DNA from: Vibrio ishigakensis
Lineage (GTDB): Bacteria > Pseudomonadota > Gammaproteobacteria > Enterobacterales > Vibrionaceae
Assembly (NCBI RefSeq): GCF_024347675.1
Contig: NZ_AP024881.1
Span: 1,860,001-1,924,000, forward strand
Length of the DNA: 64,000 bases
Direction: 5' to 3'
Below are positions 30,054 to 40,934 of the stretch, piece after piece. Under the pieces are notes generated by a model. That model was not told the origin of the DNA, did not search any database, and was given only the letters and a program-made list of their open reading frames with translations. The first letter of the stretch is position 1. Every line of letters starts with the position of its first letter. A program made the translations under genes and the position numbers.

Positions 30054-31250
30054 TTAGTTTTCATCTAACGCCGCTTGAATAAGAATATTCCGCGGCGTTA
30101 TTTTTTTGTCGCAAAACTGGCTTAGCTCAACCTGATAGCCCTGCTCTTGTAAATACAGCGCCTTATCCAGCACCAGCCAGAGCTCCAAGGGTCTTTGGAA
30201 AAGCTGCTGCACTAGTCCTAGACGCTCCATATCCAAAAAGCGCGCCTCTCCCCTACTTTCGTATTCCGCCCAATCAGCTTCTAATAACTCGAAGCCTTTC
30301 TTGTCAGACGCCCAACGACAAAATGCCTCAAAGCCGAACTGCAACTGGGATTTTTTGACACTTGGAATGGACTGATATTCATCTTTTCCGGTTTGGTCGC
30401 GAAGCAACTCATCTAAAGCCAATCTATACACCATCTCTTGGTGACGGTGACGAGATACGCGCTCTCCACCTGTAACAGTCTCTTGCAGCGGAATTCGAAG
30501 CTCATTTTTAGAAAGGCTCAGCTCGGATGCCTTGCCATATTCAGACATAGCTTGATAGCTGTCATCTCGAATCAGGTGATAACAACAAGGAGCAATAGAA
30601 AGGTTCTTGATCTGATGCTGGCTTGCCTGCTTCATCAAGACTACATGCAGGTCGCCGCAGGCGTGCAGGGCAACCGCGTGTAAATCATTTGAAAAGAGCT
30701 GATGCTTCTCACAACAAAACGCATCCCCATTCACAAACTCAACCGGAAGCTCAAGCTTATCTGATTCGGCTTGCCCTTTGTCACATAGCATCTGTTGCCA
30801 TTCAAAGCTGGTTACAGGCTGCTTGGTTCCTACCGCCAGCATTCGCCCCAGAAAGCCCTTTCCCGCGCACCATTCGAGCCATCTCTGACCTTGGTGATGG
30901 CTCATCGCCGCCGAACCCATGGCCTCGATTTGAGTTAATTTGCGACCAGGAATGCCACTGGCTTGATGTGAATCCAGCCTCTGTGCTCTGTACTCGGTAT
31001 CTTTGAGTTCGGATAGACTGCTAAGCGCTTCAGTTACCTGAATAAACCGAGCAAGAGCGTCAGTAAGAAGCGAAGAGTTTTGTTTTAGTTCTTCTACTTG
31101 AGATAGCTCAAGTGAGGAAAGCCAAGCGGTTAAAGCCTGATTCGAGCCAAATCGAGTCAGGCCATTACGACTTTCATGGAAGGGTTCGAAGCGCCAATAG
31201 TGCTGACTTTGCTGCAGTATGGCGTCTAGAGATTGGAATCTTGTCTGCAT
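30054..31250 (-). CDS. Putative SAM-dependent methyltransferase (Methyltransf_32-like)
   Basis: This is a cytoplasmic protein of about 398 residues with a helical N-terminal region and a central methyltransferase domain. The SAM loop is WLEWCAGKGFLGRML (about 129-143), followed by VEFVNGDAF, VALHACGDLHVVLMK and the motif IAPCCYHL, a Cys-Cys pair typical of the METTL25/Methyltransf_32 group. The target (RNA, protein or small molecule) is unknown. I use the ATG at 31250; a TTG at 31286 would start right at the cysB stop. It follows cysB by 36 bases on the same strand and may be cotranscribed. Confidence 0.75.
   Translation of the reverse strand: MQTRFQSLDAILQQSQHYWRFEPFHESRNGLTRFGSNQALTAWLSSLELSQVEELKQNSSLLTDALARFIQVTEALSSLSELKDTEYRAQRLDSHQASGIPGRKLTQIEAMGSAAMSHHQGQRWLEWCAGKGFLGRMLAVGTKQPVTSFEWQQMLCDKGQAESDKLELPVEFVNGDAFCCEKHQLFSNDLHAVALHACGDLHVVLMKQASQHQIKNLSIAPCCYHLIRDDSYQAMSEYGKASELSLSKNELRIPLQETVTGGERVSRHRHQEMVYRLALDELLRDQTGKDEYQSIPSVKKSQLQFGFEAFCRWASDKKGFELLEADWAEYESRGEARFLDMERLGLVQQLFQRPLELWLVLDKALYLQEQGYQVELSQFCDKKITPRNILIQAALDEN
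30066..30107 (+). terminator. ald terminator embedded in the convergent gene
   Basis: TAACGCCGC (30066-30074) pairs with GCGGCGTTA (30092-30100) across a 17-base loop, followed by a seven-T run. It starts 15 bases after the ald stop and lies wholly within the last codons of the minus-strand methyltransferase gene. Confidence 0.75.
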
Positions 31251-31286
31251 AGCGCTCTTTTTACCGAGTCGGAGCGCTAAATGCAA

Positions 31287-32279
<993 letters not shown>

Positions 32280-32439
32280 TTACGTTTAATATAATCGTTA
32301 GTTATAACGCCATTTGAAAAAATTGAGAAGTGGTTTTATCTATATAATTGAAGTTAATGGCATTTGAGTGGCAGACATTCAGACTGGATTTGGTTAATCT
32401 AGCCCTTCAAATTTGTTACACCTTTCTAGATTCTTTAGC

Positions 32440-33195
32440 ATGTACCAAGAGTTATTGACGCCAATTAAGCAGTTCCTTAACTGCGAAACCCCGCAAGCCT
32501 GGATTGATGAAGCGCAAAAAGAGCAGCGCCTTTCGACCGTGCTTATCGACCACCTATTGTGTGAACTGAAAGCGGCGCAATCTGCGATGTTTTTGATTCG
32601 AAAGTACGCGGCCGACACCGACAGCAAGCAGCAACTTCTTAAATGGTTTCAGCCCTATGAGGACTTCGCATATCGTGGTGTAGGTGACCTTAACTCCCTG
32701 AAAGGCAAGAGCAATATCTCTAAGGCGATTATCGCTAAATCTGACTCACCCTACTCTCAATCTCTGATCGATAAGATGGTGCTACTGATAAAAGAAGAGT
32801 TGCACCATTTCTATCAAGTTTTAGAGATAATGGATAGCCGCGGTATTGAATATCACAATGTCAGCGCTGGGCGTTATGCAAAGGGGCTGATCAAGCACAT
32901 CACTACCCATGAACCCCAAACTCTGATTGATAAGCTGATTGTGGGAGCCTTTATCGAAGCCCGCTCTTGTGAGCGATTTGCCGCCCTTGCGCCATATATG
33001 GATGAAGACATTTCAAACTTCTACATATCCCTACTTCGTTCAGAGGCAAGGCACTATCAGGATTACCTAACCCTTGCCGAAGAGGTAGCGGGAGGAAGCA
33101 TTGAAGAGAGAGTGGCGCATTTTGCCAAGGTTGAGGCTGAGCTTATCTCAACGCCTGATGAAGAGTTTAAATTCCACAGTGGAATTCCAGCTTAG
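32440..33195 (+). CDS. miaE: tRNA-(ms2io6A)-hydroxylase MiaE
   Basis: MiaE is a nonheme diiron monooxygenase that hydroxylates the isopentenyl group of ms2i6A37 in tRNA. The ferritin-like four-helix fold is indicated by the iron-ligand sequences AYRGVGDLNS, KEELHHFYQVLEIM (ExxH), GAFIEARSCERF and RSEARHYQDYL (ExxH). I take the ATG at 32440 (MYQELLTPIKQFL), giving 251 residues; an upstream TTG lacks support. It stands alone, convergent with pyrF. Confidence 0.92.
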   Translation: MYQELLTPIKQFLNCETPQAWIDEAQKEQRLSTVLIDHLLCELKAAQSAMFLIRKYAADTDSKQQLLKWFQPYEDFAYRGVGDLNSLKGKSNISKAIIAKSDSPYSQSLIDKMVLLIKEELHHFYQVLEIMDSRGIEYHNVSAGRYAKGLIKHITTHEPQTLIDKLIVGAFIEARSCERFAALAPYMDEDISNFYISLLRSEARHYQDYLTLAEEVAGGSIEERVAHFAKVEAELISTPDEEFKFHSGIPA

Positions 33196-33207
33196 TTCAG
33201 ATAAAAG

Positions 33208-33233
33208 AAAACCCGCTAGAGAGCGGGTTTTTT
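33208..33233. terminator. Bidirectional terminator between miaE and pyrF
   Basis: AAAACCCGCT (33208-33217) and AGCGGGTTTT (33222-33231) form a perfect 10-bp stem with an AGAG loop; the right side continues in T. It serves both convergent genes. Confidence 0.9.
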
Positions 33234-33239
33234 GATTCT

Positions 33240-33932
33240 TTACGCTAGGCTAGCGTTGATATCAGCCAGTACCTGAGATGGATTCTCAGCCTGCGTGATA
33301 GGACGGCCAATCACCAGGTAGTCAGAACCTGCAGAGATAGCATCTACCGGCGTCATAATGCGCTTCTGATCGCCTACCGCAGCACCTGCAGGGCGAATCC
33401 CCGGCGTTACTAGCTTAAACTCTTTTCCAAGCTCAGTTTTAAGGAAGCTCGCTTCTTGCGCTGAACATACCACACCGTCTAGGCCACTGTTCTTGGTAAG
33501 GCTAGCAAGGCGGAATACCTGCTGCTTAGGCTCAACATCCAGACCGATACCACTCAGATCAGATTGCTCCATACTGGTCAGCACAGTCACACCAATAAGC
33601 AGTGGACGGTCTTTACCATAAGGCTCAAGGATTTCTCGTGATGCAGTCATCATGCGCTCGCCACCACTTGCGTGAACGTTCACCATCCATACACCCAGAT
33701 CAGCGGCTGCTTTTACCGCTTTCGAGCAGGTATTTGGGATATCGTGGAATTTTAGGTCAAGGAATACAGAGAAACCGCGGCTATGCAGCTCACGAACAAA
33801 TTCTGGGCCAAACAGGGTGAACATCTCTTTGCCGACTTTTAGGCGACAAGAAGCTGGGTCAATTCGATCAACGAAGCGTAGAGCGTCATCTTTTTTATCG
33901 TAATCTAGGGCAACGATAACTTTTTGGTCCAT
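33240..33932 (-). CDS. pyrF: Orotidine 5'-phosphate decarboxylase PyrF
   Basis: PyrF (230 residues) makes UMP by decarboxylating OMP. The catalytic lysine cluster is in [13 protein letters not shown] at about residues 57-69, and the phosphate-binding [10 protein letters not shown] and the C-terminal [11 protein letters not shown] are present. I start at the ATG at 33932 ([12 protein letters not shown]), the family N terminus. It follows lapB on the same strand, as in E. coli (lapA-lapB-pyrF). Confidence 0.96.
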   Translation of the reverse strand: MDQKVIVALDYDKKDDALRFVDRIDPASCRLKVGKEMFTLFGPEFVRELHSRGFSVFLDLKFHDIPNTCSKAVKAAADLGVWMVNVHASGGERMMTASREILEPYGKDRPLLIGVTVLTSMEQSDLSGIGLDVEPKQQVFRLASLTKNSGLDGVVCSAQEASFLKTELGKEFKLVTPGIRPAGAAVGDQKRIMTPVDAISAGSDYLVIGRPITQAENPSQVLADINASLA

Positions 33933-34005
33933 GTGGTTTCTCCATAGGTTGAGCATCAAATGAAAGCGCGCCTATTCTAACCACGAACGCAGAAAATTGT
34001 TAGCC

Positions 34006-35175
34006 TTATTCGCCGTCTAGGCCACGGATAGGTTTGATCTTGCCCCAGCTACGACAAGATGGGCAATGCCAATGCAGGGCATGGGTAGAGTAGCCACACT
34101 GGCGGCATCTATGATGGGGTTTAACCTTAAGCTGCTCACCAACCATGGCTTGTAGGGTGCTCAAGCTATCTTTCGCACTGCCCTCTTCCGCCTCAGCGAT
34201 ATGATAATCGATAAGACGATAGAAGCCCTTCATGGTCGGGTTCTTTACAAGCTGGCGAGTAAGGAGCCCCTGTGCAGCTTCGATACCCTCATGCTGAGCC
34301 ACGACCTGAGCGAGCATCAGGTCAACCGACACACCCGCTTTCTTCTCAGTACAGCGACGCAAAAACTCAATGAGCTGATCTTCTTGTCCGAGGTGGTGAT
34401 AGCAATCTGCAAGATTTGGCAAGATTTCGCTAATAAAATCAGAATCTTGCTCAAGTACCGACTCTAGGTATTTAATGGTCTTGCTGTACTCTTCCGTTTC
34501 CAGGTAGATACGACCCAAGGCAATGGTGGCACGCACACATTTAGGGTCTTCCGAGAGCGCTTTCTTGTACAAGGTTATCGCCTTTGAGCGCTTACCAAAG
34601 GCCTTCTCGTGCAGAGCCAGTTCACAGTAGTAGTGAGCAATGCTGGTCCTCATTCGGCGCTTACCCATCTTCACCAGCATGGTGGCGTAATGAATCGCCT
34701 TACTCCATTCTTTGGTTTGTTGATAGATAGCAACAAGCTGATAAAGAGCGTGCTCTTTGTGATCCGGCTCTTCTACTAGCTGTTCGAAGATCTTTTCCGC
34801 ACGGTCCAGAAAGCCCGATACCATGTAGTCTCGCGCTAGCTGCTGCAGCGCGATGTTCTTCTGATCTATGGTCAGCTCAGTACGAGCGATCAAGCTCTGG
34901 TGAATACGGATAGCTCGGTCTACTTCGCCACGGGAGCGAAACAGGTTACCCAGGGCTAAGTGGGTATCTATGGTTTCATCGTCTATCTGAAGCAGCTCGA
35001 TGAAGTGGTCAACGGCCTTGTCAGACTGCTCCGATAGAAGCAGGTTAAGACCACGAACATATTGACGGGAAATCTGGTTAGACTGTCTCTGACTTTCTTG
35101 GCGCGCACTGCGCTGCCCCATGTACCATCCATAGGCAGCAGCGATCGGCAAAAGTAGAAACAGTAACTGAAGCAT
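34006..35175 (-). CDS. lapB: Lipopolysaccharide assembly protein LapB
   Basis: LapB (YciM, 389 residues) is anchored in the inner membrane by an N-terminal segment (residues 1-18) and faces the cytoplasm. It adjusts LPS synthesis by helping FtsH degrade LpxC. Repeated TPR helices fill about residues 45-340 (for example DTHLALGNLFRSRGEVDRAI), and a rubredoxin-type zinc knuckle with CRQC and CPSC lies near residues 360-375. It follows lapA by nine bases. Confidence 0.94.
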   Translation of the reverse strand: MLQLLFLLLPIAAAYGWYMGQRSARQESQRQSNQISRQYVRGLNLLLSEQSDKAVDHFIELLQIDDETIDTHLALGNLFRSRGEVDRAIRIHQSLIARTELTIDQKNIALQQLARDYMVSGFLDRAEKIFEQLVEEPDHKEHALYQLVAIYQQTKEWSKAIHYATMLVKMGKRRMRTSIAHYYCELALHEKAFGKRSKAITLYKKALSEDPKCVRATIALGRIYLETEEYSKTIKYLESVLEQDSDFISEILPNLADCYHHLGQEDQLIEFLRRCTEKKAGVSVDLMLAQVVAQHEGIEAAQGLLTRQLVKNPTMKGFYRLIDYHIAEAEEGSAKDSLSTLQAMVGEQLKVKPHHRCRQCGYSTHALHWHCPSCRSWGKIKPIRGLDGE

Positions 35176-35184
35176 AGAGAGTGA

Positions 35185-35493
35185 TTATTTACTCGGCTCT
35201 TTCACAACTGGCATTTGAGTGCTCGGTTTGGATGGCACTTCAACTTGTGGTGTCAGCTTTTTCAGTTTGCGTTTTAGTTTACGAACTTGGAGTTGAGAGC
35301 GGAAATGCATGGAGCCAAAGATAAGCCCAGAAATCACAAAACCCAACACGAAAACGCCACCGATGAGAGATGAGAGATGGAAGTTCCCCTCGGCGAGAAG
35401 ATAATTGAAGGTCACGACTTCTTGGTTTTGAGCGCCAAGCGCCAAAGCAATCAGAAACAGAACCAAAACCAATGCAATTTTTAGGATTCTCAC
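35185..35493 (-). CDS. lapA: Lipopolysaccharide assembly protein LapA
   Basis: LapA (YciS) is a 102-residue inner-membrane protein with two hydrophobic segments (about 3-20 and 42-65) and a basic cytoplasmic helix (SQLQVRKLKRKLKKL) ending in a Pro- and Lys-rich tail. It works with LapB in LPS control. The start is GTG at 35493 with AAGGTAG just upstream. It is followed closely by lapB. Confidence 0.88.
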   Translation of the reverse strand: MRILKIALVLVLFLIALALGAQNQEVVTFNYLLAEGNFHLSSLIGGVFVLGFVISGLIFGSMHFRSQLQVRKLKRKLKKLTPQVEVPSKPSTQMPVVKEPSK

Positions 35494-35648
35494 TCAAACT
35501 ACCTTTTACAACACAGTACGTTAGACGATTATGCAGCAAATCCGACCACGACACCATGAAAATATGATTCTCTACTCTCGACTGCAGTAGAGGTAAACAA
35601 TTCCACTATTTTTACCCTACTCTCGTACGATAAAATTCGTTTCAGGTA

Positions 35649-35676
35649 CAAAAAAACGGCACTCAAACGGTGCCGC
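35649..35676 (-). terminator. Terminator after ihfB
   Basis: CGGCAC (35657-35662) pairs with GTGCCG (35670-35675) around a 7-base loop; on the minus strand a seven-base T run follows. It separates ihfB from lapA. The rest of the 203-base gap (35494-35696) shows no gene and probably holds the lapA promoter. Confidence 0.7.
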
Positions 35677-35696
35677 TTTTCTATAAAAACAGGGAG

Positions 35697-35981
35697 TTAC
35701 AGGCTGTCGTTAACTCGCTCACGTAATTCCTTGCCCGGTTTAAAGTGGGGAACGTATTTGCCTTCCAGATCCACCTGATCACCAGTCTTAGGGTTACGCC
35801 CTACACGAGGTTCACGATAATGTAAGGAGAAACTGCCGAAGCCTCGAATTTCGATGCGTTCACCGCTTTCTAGAGTCTCAGCCATATGTTCGATAATTTC
35901 TTTTACTGCGTCTTCAATCTCTTTTGCAGAAAGGTGTGTTTGTTCTGCACACAATCTCTCTATCAACTCAGACTTAGTCAT
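35697..35981 (-). CDS. ihfB: Integration host factor beta subunit IhfB
   Basis: IhfB (94 residues) forms, with IhfA, a DNA-bending heterodimer. The HU/IHF fold is plain: [18 protein letters not shown] at the N terminus, [26 protein letters not shown] forming the DNA-gripping arm (key residues Arg, Asn-Pro-Lys-Thr-Gly) and a C-terminal [13 protein letters not shown]. It lies 74 bases below rpsA with a partial terminator between, as in E. coli rpsA-ihfB. Confidence 0.96.
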   Translation of the reverse strand: MTKSELIERLCAEQTHLSAKEIEDAVKEIIEHMAETLESGERIEIRGFGSFSLHYREPRVGRNPKTGDQVDLEGKYVPHFKPGKELRERVNDSL

Positions 35982-36001
35982 AGTTTCCCTCTTTCAACAT
36001 T

Positions 36002-36027
36002 AAAAAAAGGGAGCCATAAGGCCCCCT
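36002..36027 (-). terminator. Terminator/attenuator between rpsA and ihfB
   Basis: On the minus strand AGGGGGCC and GGCTCCCT pair over eight positions (one G-U) around a TTAT loop, followed by seven T. It would end most rpsA transcripts while letting some continue into ihfB. Confidence 0.7.
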
Positions 36028-36055
36028 CTTAACGATAGTTACTTAGAATAAGTAA

Positions 36056-37726
36056 TTATTCGCCTTTCGCAGCCTTGAATGCGTCAGCCATAGCGTTACC
36101 GAACGAAGACTCATCTTGCTTGTTCAGTGAAGCCATTGCTTCTTGCTCTTCCGCTTGATCTTTAGCTTTGATAGATAGGTTGATTACGCGGTTCTTACGG
36201 TCAACACCGGTGTACTTCGCTTCAACGTTATCGCCAACGCTTAGGATTAGAGACGCATCTTCGATACGGTCACGTGACACTTCAGAAACGCGGATGTAAC
36301 CTTCAACGCCGTCTACAAGTTCAATTGTAGCACCTTTTGCGTCTACTGCAGTCACAGTACCGTTAACTAGAGCACCTTTCTTGTTGTCAGCTAAGTAGTT
36401 GTTGAACGGGTCGTTTTCCATTTGCTTAACGCCAAGAGAAATACGCTCACGCTCTGCGTCTACTGCTAGAACAACTGCAGAGATTTCGTCACCTTTCTTG
36501 AATTCGCGTACTGCTTCTTCACCAGCAACGTTCCAAGAGATGTCAGATAGGTGTACAAGACCGTCGATGCCGCCTTCTAGACCGATGAAGATACCGAAGT
36601 CAGTGATAGACTTGATCTTACCAGTAACTTTGTCGCCTTTAGCTTGAGCTTCAGCGAATGACTGCCAAGGGTTAGCTTTACACTGCTTAAGACCCAGAGA
36701 AATACGACGACGCTCTTCGTCGATCTCAAGAACCATAACCTCAACTTCGTCGCCTACGTTAACAACTTTAGATGGGTGGATGTTCTTGTTAGTCCAATCC
36801 ATTTCTGAAACGTGTACTAGACCTTCAACGCCTTCTTCGATTTCAACGAAGCAGCCGTAGTCAGTTAGGTTAGTAACACGACCAGTTAGCTTGTGACCTT
36901 CTGGGTAACGCTTAGCGATTGCTACCCATGGATCTTCACCTAGTTGCTTAAGACCTAGTGATACGCGAGTACGCTCACGGTCAAACTTAAGAACTTTAAC
37001 TTGGATCTCGTCACCAACGTTAACGATCTCAGAAGGGTGCTTAACGCGCTTCCAAGCCATGTCAGTGATGTGTAGAAGACCGTCAACACCACCAAGGTCA
37101 ACGAATGCACCGTAGTCAGTAAGGTTCTTAACGATACCTTTAACTTCGCTGCCTTCTTGTAGAGTTTCAAGTAGCTCATCACGCTCAACGCTGTTTTCAG
37201 ATTCGATAACAGCACGACGAGAAACAACAACGTTGTTACGCTTCTGGTCTAGCTTGATAACTTTGAACTCTAGCTCTTTGTTTTCTAGGTGAGCAGTGTC
37301 ACGGATAGGACGTACGTCTACTAGAGAACCAGGTAGGAACGCACGGATACCGTTTAGTTCTACAGTGAAGCCGCCTTTAACTTTACCGTTGATGATACCA
37401 ACAACAGTTTCAGCTTCTTCGTATGCTTTCTCAAGTACGATCCAAGCTTCGTGACGCTTAGCTTTCTCACGAGAAAGTTGAGTTTCACCGAAACCGTCTT
37501 CAACAGCGTCTAGAGCTACGTCTACTTCAGAACCAACTTCAACTTCAAGTTCGCCTGCAGCGTTCTTGAATTGCTCAGCTGGGATAGCAGATTCAGACTT
37601 AAGACCAGCGTCAACTAGTACAAAGCCATTTTCGATAGCAACTACAGTACCTTTAACAATAGTACCTTGTTGGAATTCAGTTTCGTTTAGGAACTCTTCA
37701 AAGAGTTGAGCAAAAGATTCAGTCAT
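36056..37726 (-). CDS. rpsA: 30S ribosomal protein S1
   Basis: S1 (556 residues) binds mRNA and helps start translation. Six S1 (OB-fold) repeats can be followed, beginning at about residues 21, 105, 190, 275, 362 and 450, with repeated motifs such as [20 protein letters not shown] and [10 protein letters not shown]. Codon use is strongly biased toward a few preferred codons, unlike most neighbours, as expected for a very highly expressed gene. It lies between cmk and ihfB, the usual order. Confidence 0.98.
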   Translation of the reverse strand: MTESFAQLFEEFLNETEFQQGTIVKGTVVAIENGFVLVDAGLKSESAIPAEQFKNAAGELEVEVGSEVDVALDAVEDGFGETQLSREKAKRHEAWIVLEKAYEEAETVVGIINGKVKGGFTVELNGIRAFLPGSLVDVRPIRDTAHLENKELEFKVIKLDQKRNNVVVSRRAVIESENSVERDELLETLQEGSEVKGIVKNLTDYGAFVDLGGVDGLLHITDMAWKRVKHPSEIVNVGDEIQVKVLKFDRERTRVSLGLKQLGEDPWVAIAKRYPEGHKLTGRVTNLTDYGCFVEIEEGVEGLVHVSEMDWTNKNIHPSKVVNVGDEVEVMVLEIDEERRRISLGLKQCKANPWQSFAEAQAKGDKVTGKIKSITDFGIFIGLEGGIDGLVHLSDISWNVAGEEAVREFKKGDEISAVVLAVDAERERISLGVKQMENDPFNNYLADNKKGALVNGTVTAVDAKGATIELVDGVEGYIRVSEVSRDRIEDASLILSVGDNVEAKYTGVDRKNRVINLSIKAKDQAEEQEAMASLNKQDESSFGNAMADAFKAAKGE

Positions 37727-37834
37727 TATTTGATCTTCAATATTTAAACGTCCACGGGCATCCTACCGCGTGGGGGTTGATAAATTCGCCAGTCATCATC
37801 CATGCGACCAACGTTCCATGTATCTTGACCGGAA

Positions 37835-38512
37835 TCAAGACACCTTAGATTCGATAAATTTCAGTGCTTCTACCATCACTTCTTCAATAGAAAGCTCAGT
37901 AGAATCAAGCACTAGAGCGTCTTCCGCAGGACGTAGAGGTGCAACTGCGCGGTTGCGGTCTCGGTAGTCCCTTTCTTGGATCTCGCTCAAAAGGTGGTCA
38001 ATACTAACCTCTAAGCCCTTGTCTTGCAACTGCTTATAGCGTCTTTTCGCTCGCTCTTCGGCGCTTGCATCAAGGAAGATTTTTGCCACTGCGTTCGGGA
38101 AAACCACCGTTCCCATGTCACGGCCGTCTGCCACCAAACCCGGCTCAGTGTTAAACGCTCGCTGACGACGCAGCAAAGCTTCACGAACACGCGGTAGAGC
38201 CGCGACTTTAGATGCGGCCATGCCGGTCTCTTCACGACGAAGTTCACCCGACACATCCTCACCTTCTAGAATCACTTGTACTAGGTCACCTTTAGCAATG
38301 AACTGCACGTCCAAATGCGTTGCTAGAGGTACCAGAGCATCTTCAGACTCAAGGTCCACACCGTGGTGGATTGCCGCTAGGGCCAGCACGCGATAAATCG
38401 CACCAGAGTCCAGTAGTTGATAGCCAAGCTTTTCAGCCAACATCATACATAAAGTGCCTTTACCTGCCCCACTTGGGCCATCGACGGTAACGACAGGAGA
38501 ATCAGAGGACAT
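37835..38512 (-). CDS. cmk: Cytidylate kinase
   Basis: Cmk (225 residues) phosphorylates CMP and dCMP. The P-loop is [13 protein letters not shown] at about residues 10-22, followed by the CMP-binding region [30 protein letters not shown] and the lid [14 protein letters not shown]. It precedes rpsA by about 110 bases on the same strand, the conserved cmk-rpsA-ihfB order. Nothing unusual was seen. Confidence 0.96.
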   Translation of the reverse strand: MSSDSPVVTVDGPSGAGKGTLCMMLAEKLGYQLLDSGAIYRVLALAAIHHGVDLESEDALVPLATHLDVQFIAKGDLVQVILEGEDVSGELRREETGMAASKVAALPRVREALLRRQRAFNTEPGLVADGRDMGTVVFPNAVAKIFLDASAEERAKRRYKQLQDKGLEVSIDHLLSEIQERDYRDRNRAVAPLRPAEDALVLDSTELSIEEVMVEALKFIESKVS

Positions 38513-38722
38513 ACTTGCTCCATTTGTTTTTTCTTATCGACCCGATCGCTCGGGCGTATTCTCGAATCATTGGGCTAGTTCCCTGAGCACTCGAGTATAT
38601 TTTATGTCACGTCACTGTGAGCGCGCCTATTATAGAGATAAAAGGTTCATTTCGCGAGGAAAACTGGGGCATAAAATTGCCGTTTACATGCCTCTCATTT
38701 ATCACTCAACCAAGGAAAGATA

Positions 38723-39043
38723 GTGGTGAAAAATCTATTCGATGCGATACCGGAAAAGCTTGAGCAAGAAGCGTTTAACTCTCTCCTTGAACATAATGCG
38801 GTAAAAATAGAGAGAATTGTTTCTGAAGGACACATCTCACCTGAGTCAGGTTGGTACGATCAAGACCTGCATGAATGGGTGTTGATTATTCAAGGTGAGG
38901 GACACCTTGAGTTCGAAGATGAGCGAATAGAAAAAATGAAGGCGGGAGATCATCTGAACATCCCCGCCCGAGTAAAGCATAAAGTGTGTTGGACGGACCC
39001 TAACCAGAAAACCATCTGGCTAGCCGTCTTCTATCAGGACTAA
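38723..39043 (+). CDS. Cupin-domain protein
   Basis: This small single-domain cupin of 106 residues has the first motif region WYDQDLHEWVLIIQGEGHLEFED and the second motif AGDHLNIPARVKHKVCW. Metal-binding positions appear to include His and Glu in the first motif and His in the second, so a metal site is possible. The starts GTG 38723 and GTG 38726 both suit the AAGGAAAG upstream. Its last bases overlap the end of sohB. Function unknown. Confidence 0.75.
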   Translation: MVKNLFDAIPEKLEQEAFNSLLEHNAVKIERIVSEGHISPESGWYDQDLHEWVLIIQGEGHLEFEDERIEKMKAGDHLNIPARVKHKVCWTDPNQKTIWLAVFYQD

Positions 39044-40098
39044 ACAATAGGACGCTGACCGCGTTGAACCCACTTCATCAATAGTCCATCAGCGGCGTCG
39101 GCAGCTGATTTACCTAATCGGTCTGTTAGCTTTTTCTTTTGCACATAGTGAACAGCAAGTACTGTTTTATCCTTGCAAGCATCGACCACGATATCATCCG
39201 AGGTTTTTACCTCATCAATCAGACCAAGGTCCAGGGCTTGAGTGCCATACCAATGCTCGCCTGTTGCAACTTTATCAAGTTCAAGATCAGGGCGACGCTC
39301 AGCAATAAAGTCTTTGAACAACACATGAGTCTCTTCAAGTTCTTGTTTGAATTTCTCACGTGCCTTGTCGGTGTTCTCACCAAACATGGTCAGGGTGCGC
39401 TTGTACTCACCTGCGGTAAGCTGTTCAAACTCAATGTCATTCTTCTTGAGCAGCTTATTAAAGTTAGGAAGCTGAGCAATAACACCGATAGAGCCCACGA
39501 TAGCGAAAGGTGCACTGACAATCTTATCTGCCACGCACGCCATCATATAACCGCCACTTGCCGCCACTTTATCTACTGCAATAGTCAGTGGAATGTTTGC
39601 TGATTTGATGCGGTCTAGTTGAGAGGCTGCTAGGCCATAACCATGCACCATACCGCCACCAGACTCGAGGCGTACCAGCACCTCATCGCCCTCTCTTGCG
39701 CAGGCAAGGATGGCGGTGATTTCTTCTCTTAGGTTGGTCACTTCTTTGGCGTCGATACTGCCGACAAAATCAAGGACGAATAGATGAGGCTTGCGCTTGG
39801 CGTCTAGCTCTCCCTCTTTAGCCGCTTGCTTGATCTCTTTTTCACGATCTTTGTGCTCTTGCTTAAGCTTTTTCTTTTCCGCTTTGTCGCGCGCCTTGAT
39901 AAAGGCTTCATCGTGCAGGTGGTGCTCCATCAGTTCGATATTTTGCTGATGTTGCTCGGAAAGGTTGGTGACTTCTAGCGTGCCTTTTGCTGAAGATTTA
40001 GTCGATGCTGATTTAGCTACGATAAGCACCACGATAACAGCGGCGACAAAAGTAACAATTTTGGCCAAAAACAGCCCGTAATCTAACAAAAATTCCAA
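39040..40098 (-). CDS. sohB: Inner-membrane protease SohB
   Basis: SohB is an S49-family peptidase of 352 residues anchored by an N-terminal membrane segment (about 8-27) with a charged Lys- and Glu-rich linker. The catalytic Ser is in VDKVAASGGYMMACVADK (about 181) and the Lys in GEYKRTLTMFGE (about 234), so the dyad is intact. The start is a TTG at 40098 preceded by GGGAG at good spacing, and MEFLLDYGLFLAK matches E. coli SohB. It is divergent from the yciK-like gene. Confidence 0.92.
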   Translation of the reverse strand: MEFLLDYGLFLAKIVTFVAAVIVVLIVAKSASTKSSAKGTLEVTNLSEQHQQNIELMEHHLHDEAFIKARDKAEKKKLKQEHKDREKEIKQAAKEGELDAKRKPHLFVLDFVGSIDAKEVTNLREEITAILACAREGDEVLVRLESGGGMVHGYGLAASQLDRIKSANIPLTIAVDKVAASGGYMMACVADKIVSAPFAIVGSIGVIAQLPNFNKLLKKNDIEFEQLTAGEYKRTLTMFGENTDKAREKFKQELEETHVLFKDFIAERRPDLELDKVATGEHWYGTQALDLGLIDEVKTSDDIVVDACKDKTVLAVHYVQKKKLTDRLGKSAADAADGLLMKWVQRGQRPIV

Positions 40099-40179
40099 TG
40101 TCTTCTCCCTGATTTAGATTATTCAGGTATTGTACTCTGCATAGAGACAAATCAAAACCGCACGACAAGGAATTAAACT

Positions 40180-40920
40180 GTGGATTACTCGATTGCTAAA
40201 GACGCACTGAAAGACAAAATCATTCTCGTAACCGGTGCAGGTGATGGCATTGGCAAACAAGCAGCTCTCTCTTTTGCTGAGCACGGTGCTCAGGTATTGC
40301 TGCTTGGCCGCACAGTAAAAAAACTCGAACAAACCTATGATGAGATCATGGCAGCAGGTGGCGCTGAGCCGGCGATTATCCCGCTAGATATGATGGGCGC
40401 AACCAAGCAAAACTATGTAGATATGGCCGAGACCATCGAAGGTCAATATGGCCGCCTCGATGGCGTACTGCAAAATGCCAGCCTATTGGGCGTTCTTAGT
40501 CAGTTCGACCAGATCGAAGAAGATACCTTCGATGAGATCATGCAAGTCAACGTTAAAGCTCAGTTCTTGATGACTCAGGCGTTATTGCCGGTTATTCGAA
40601 AGTCGGAGATGGGACGAATTATCTTCACTTCATCTACCGTTGGTCACGATGGTCGCGCGCTGTGGGGCACCTACTCTATTTCTAAGTTTGCTACCGAAGG
40701 CATGATGCAGATCTTAGCCGATGAGCTAAGCAATACCACTATTCGTGTCAACGCTATCAATCCGGGCGCAACCCGCACTACCATGCGTGCTAGCGCCTAC
40801 CCTGCTGAGGACAGCATGCTACTTAAAACACCACTCGAGATCATGCCTCTATACTTGTATCTAATGAGTGAACAATCACAAGAAATCAACGGTTTATGTA
40901 TCGACGCTCAACCTAAGTAG
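40180..40920 (+). CDS. YciK-family SDR oxidoreductase
   Basis: This is a classical short-chain dehydrogenase of 246 residues resembling E. coli YciK: cofactor loop VTGAGDGIGKQAAL (about 17-30), LQNASLLG, catalytic Ser in IFTSSTVGHDGRALWGTY and YSISK (Tyr about 166). The physiological substrate is unknown. The start is GTG at 40180 with AAGGAA upstream. A second SDR gene follows 14 bases later, so the two form a transcription unit. Confidence 0.85.
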   Translation: MDYSIAKDALKDKIILVTGAGDGIGKQAALSFAEHGAQVLLLGRTVKKLEQTYDEIMAAGGAEPAIIPLDMMGATKQNYVDMAETIEGQYGRLDGVLQNASLLGVLSQFDQIEEDTFDEIMQVNVKAQFLMTQALLPVIRKSEMGRIIFTSSTVGHDGRALWGTYSISKFATEGMMQILADELSNTTIRVNAINPGATRTTMRASAYPAEDSMLLKTPLEIMPLYLYLMSEQSQEINGLCIDAQPK

Positions 40921-40934
40921 TTATAGGAGGCCCA

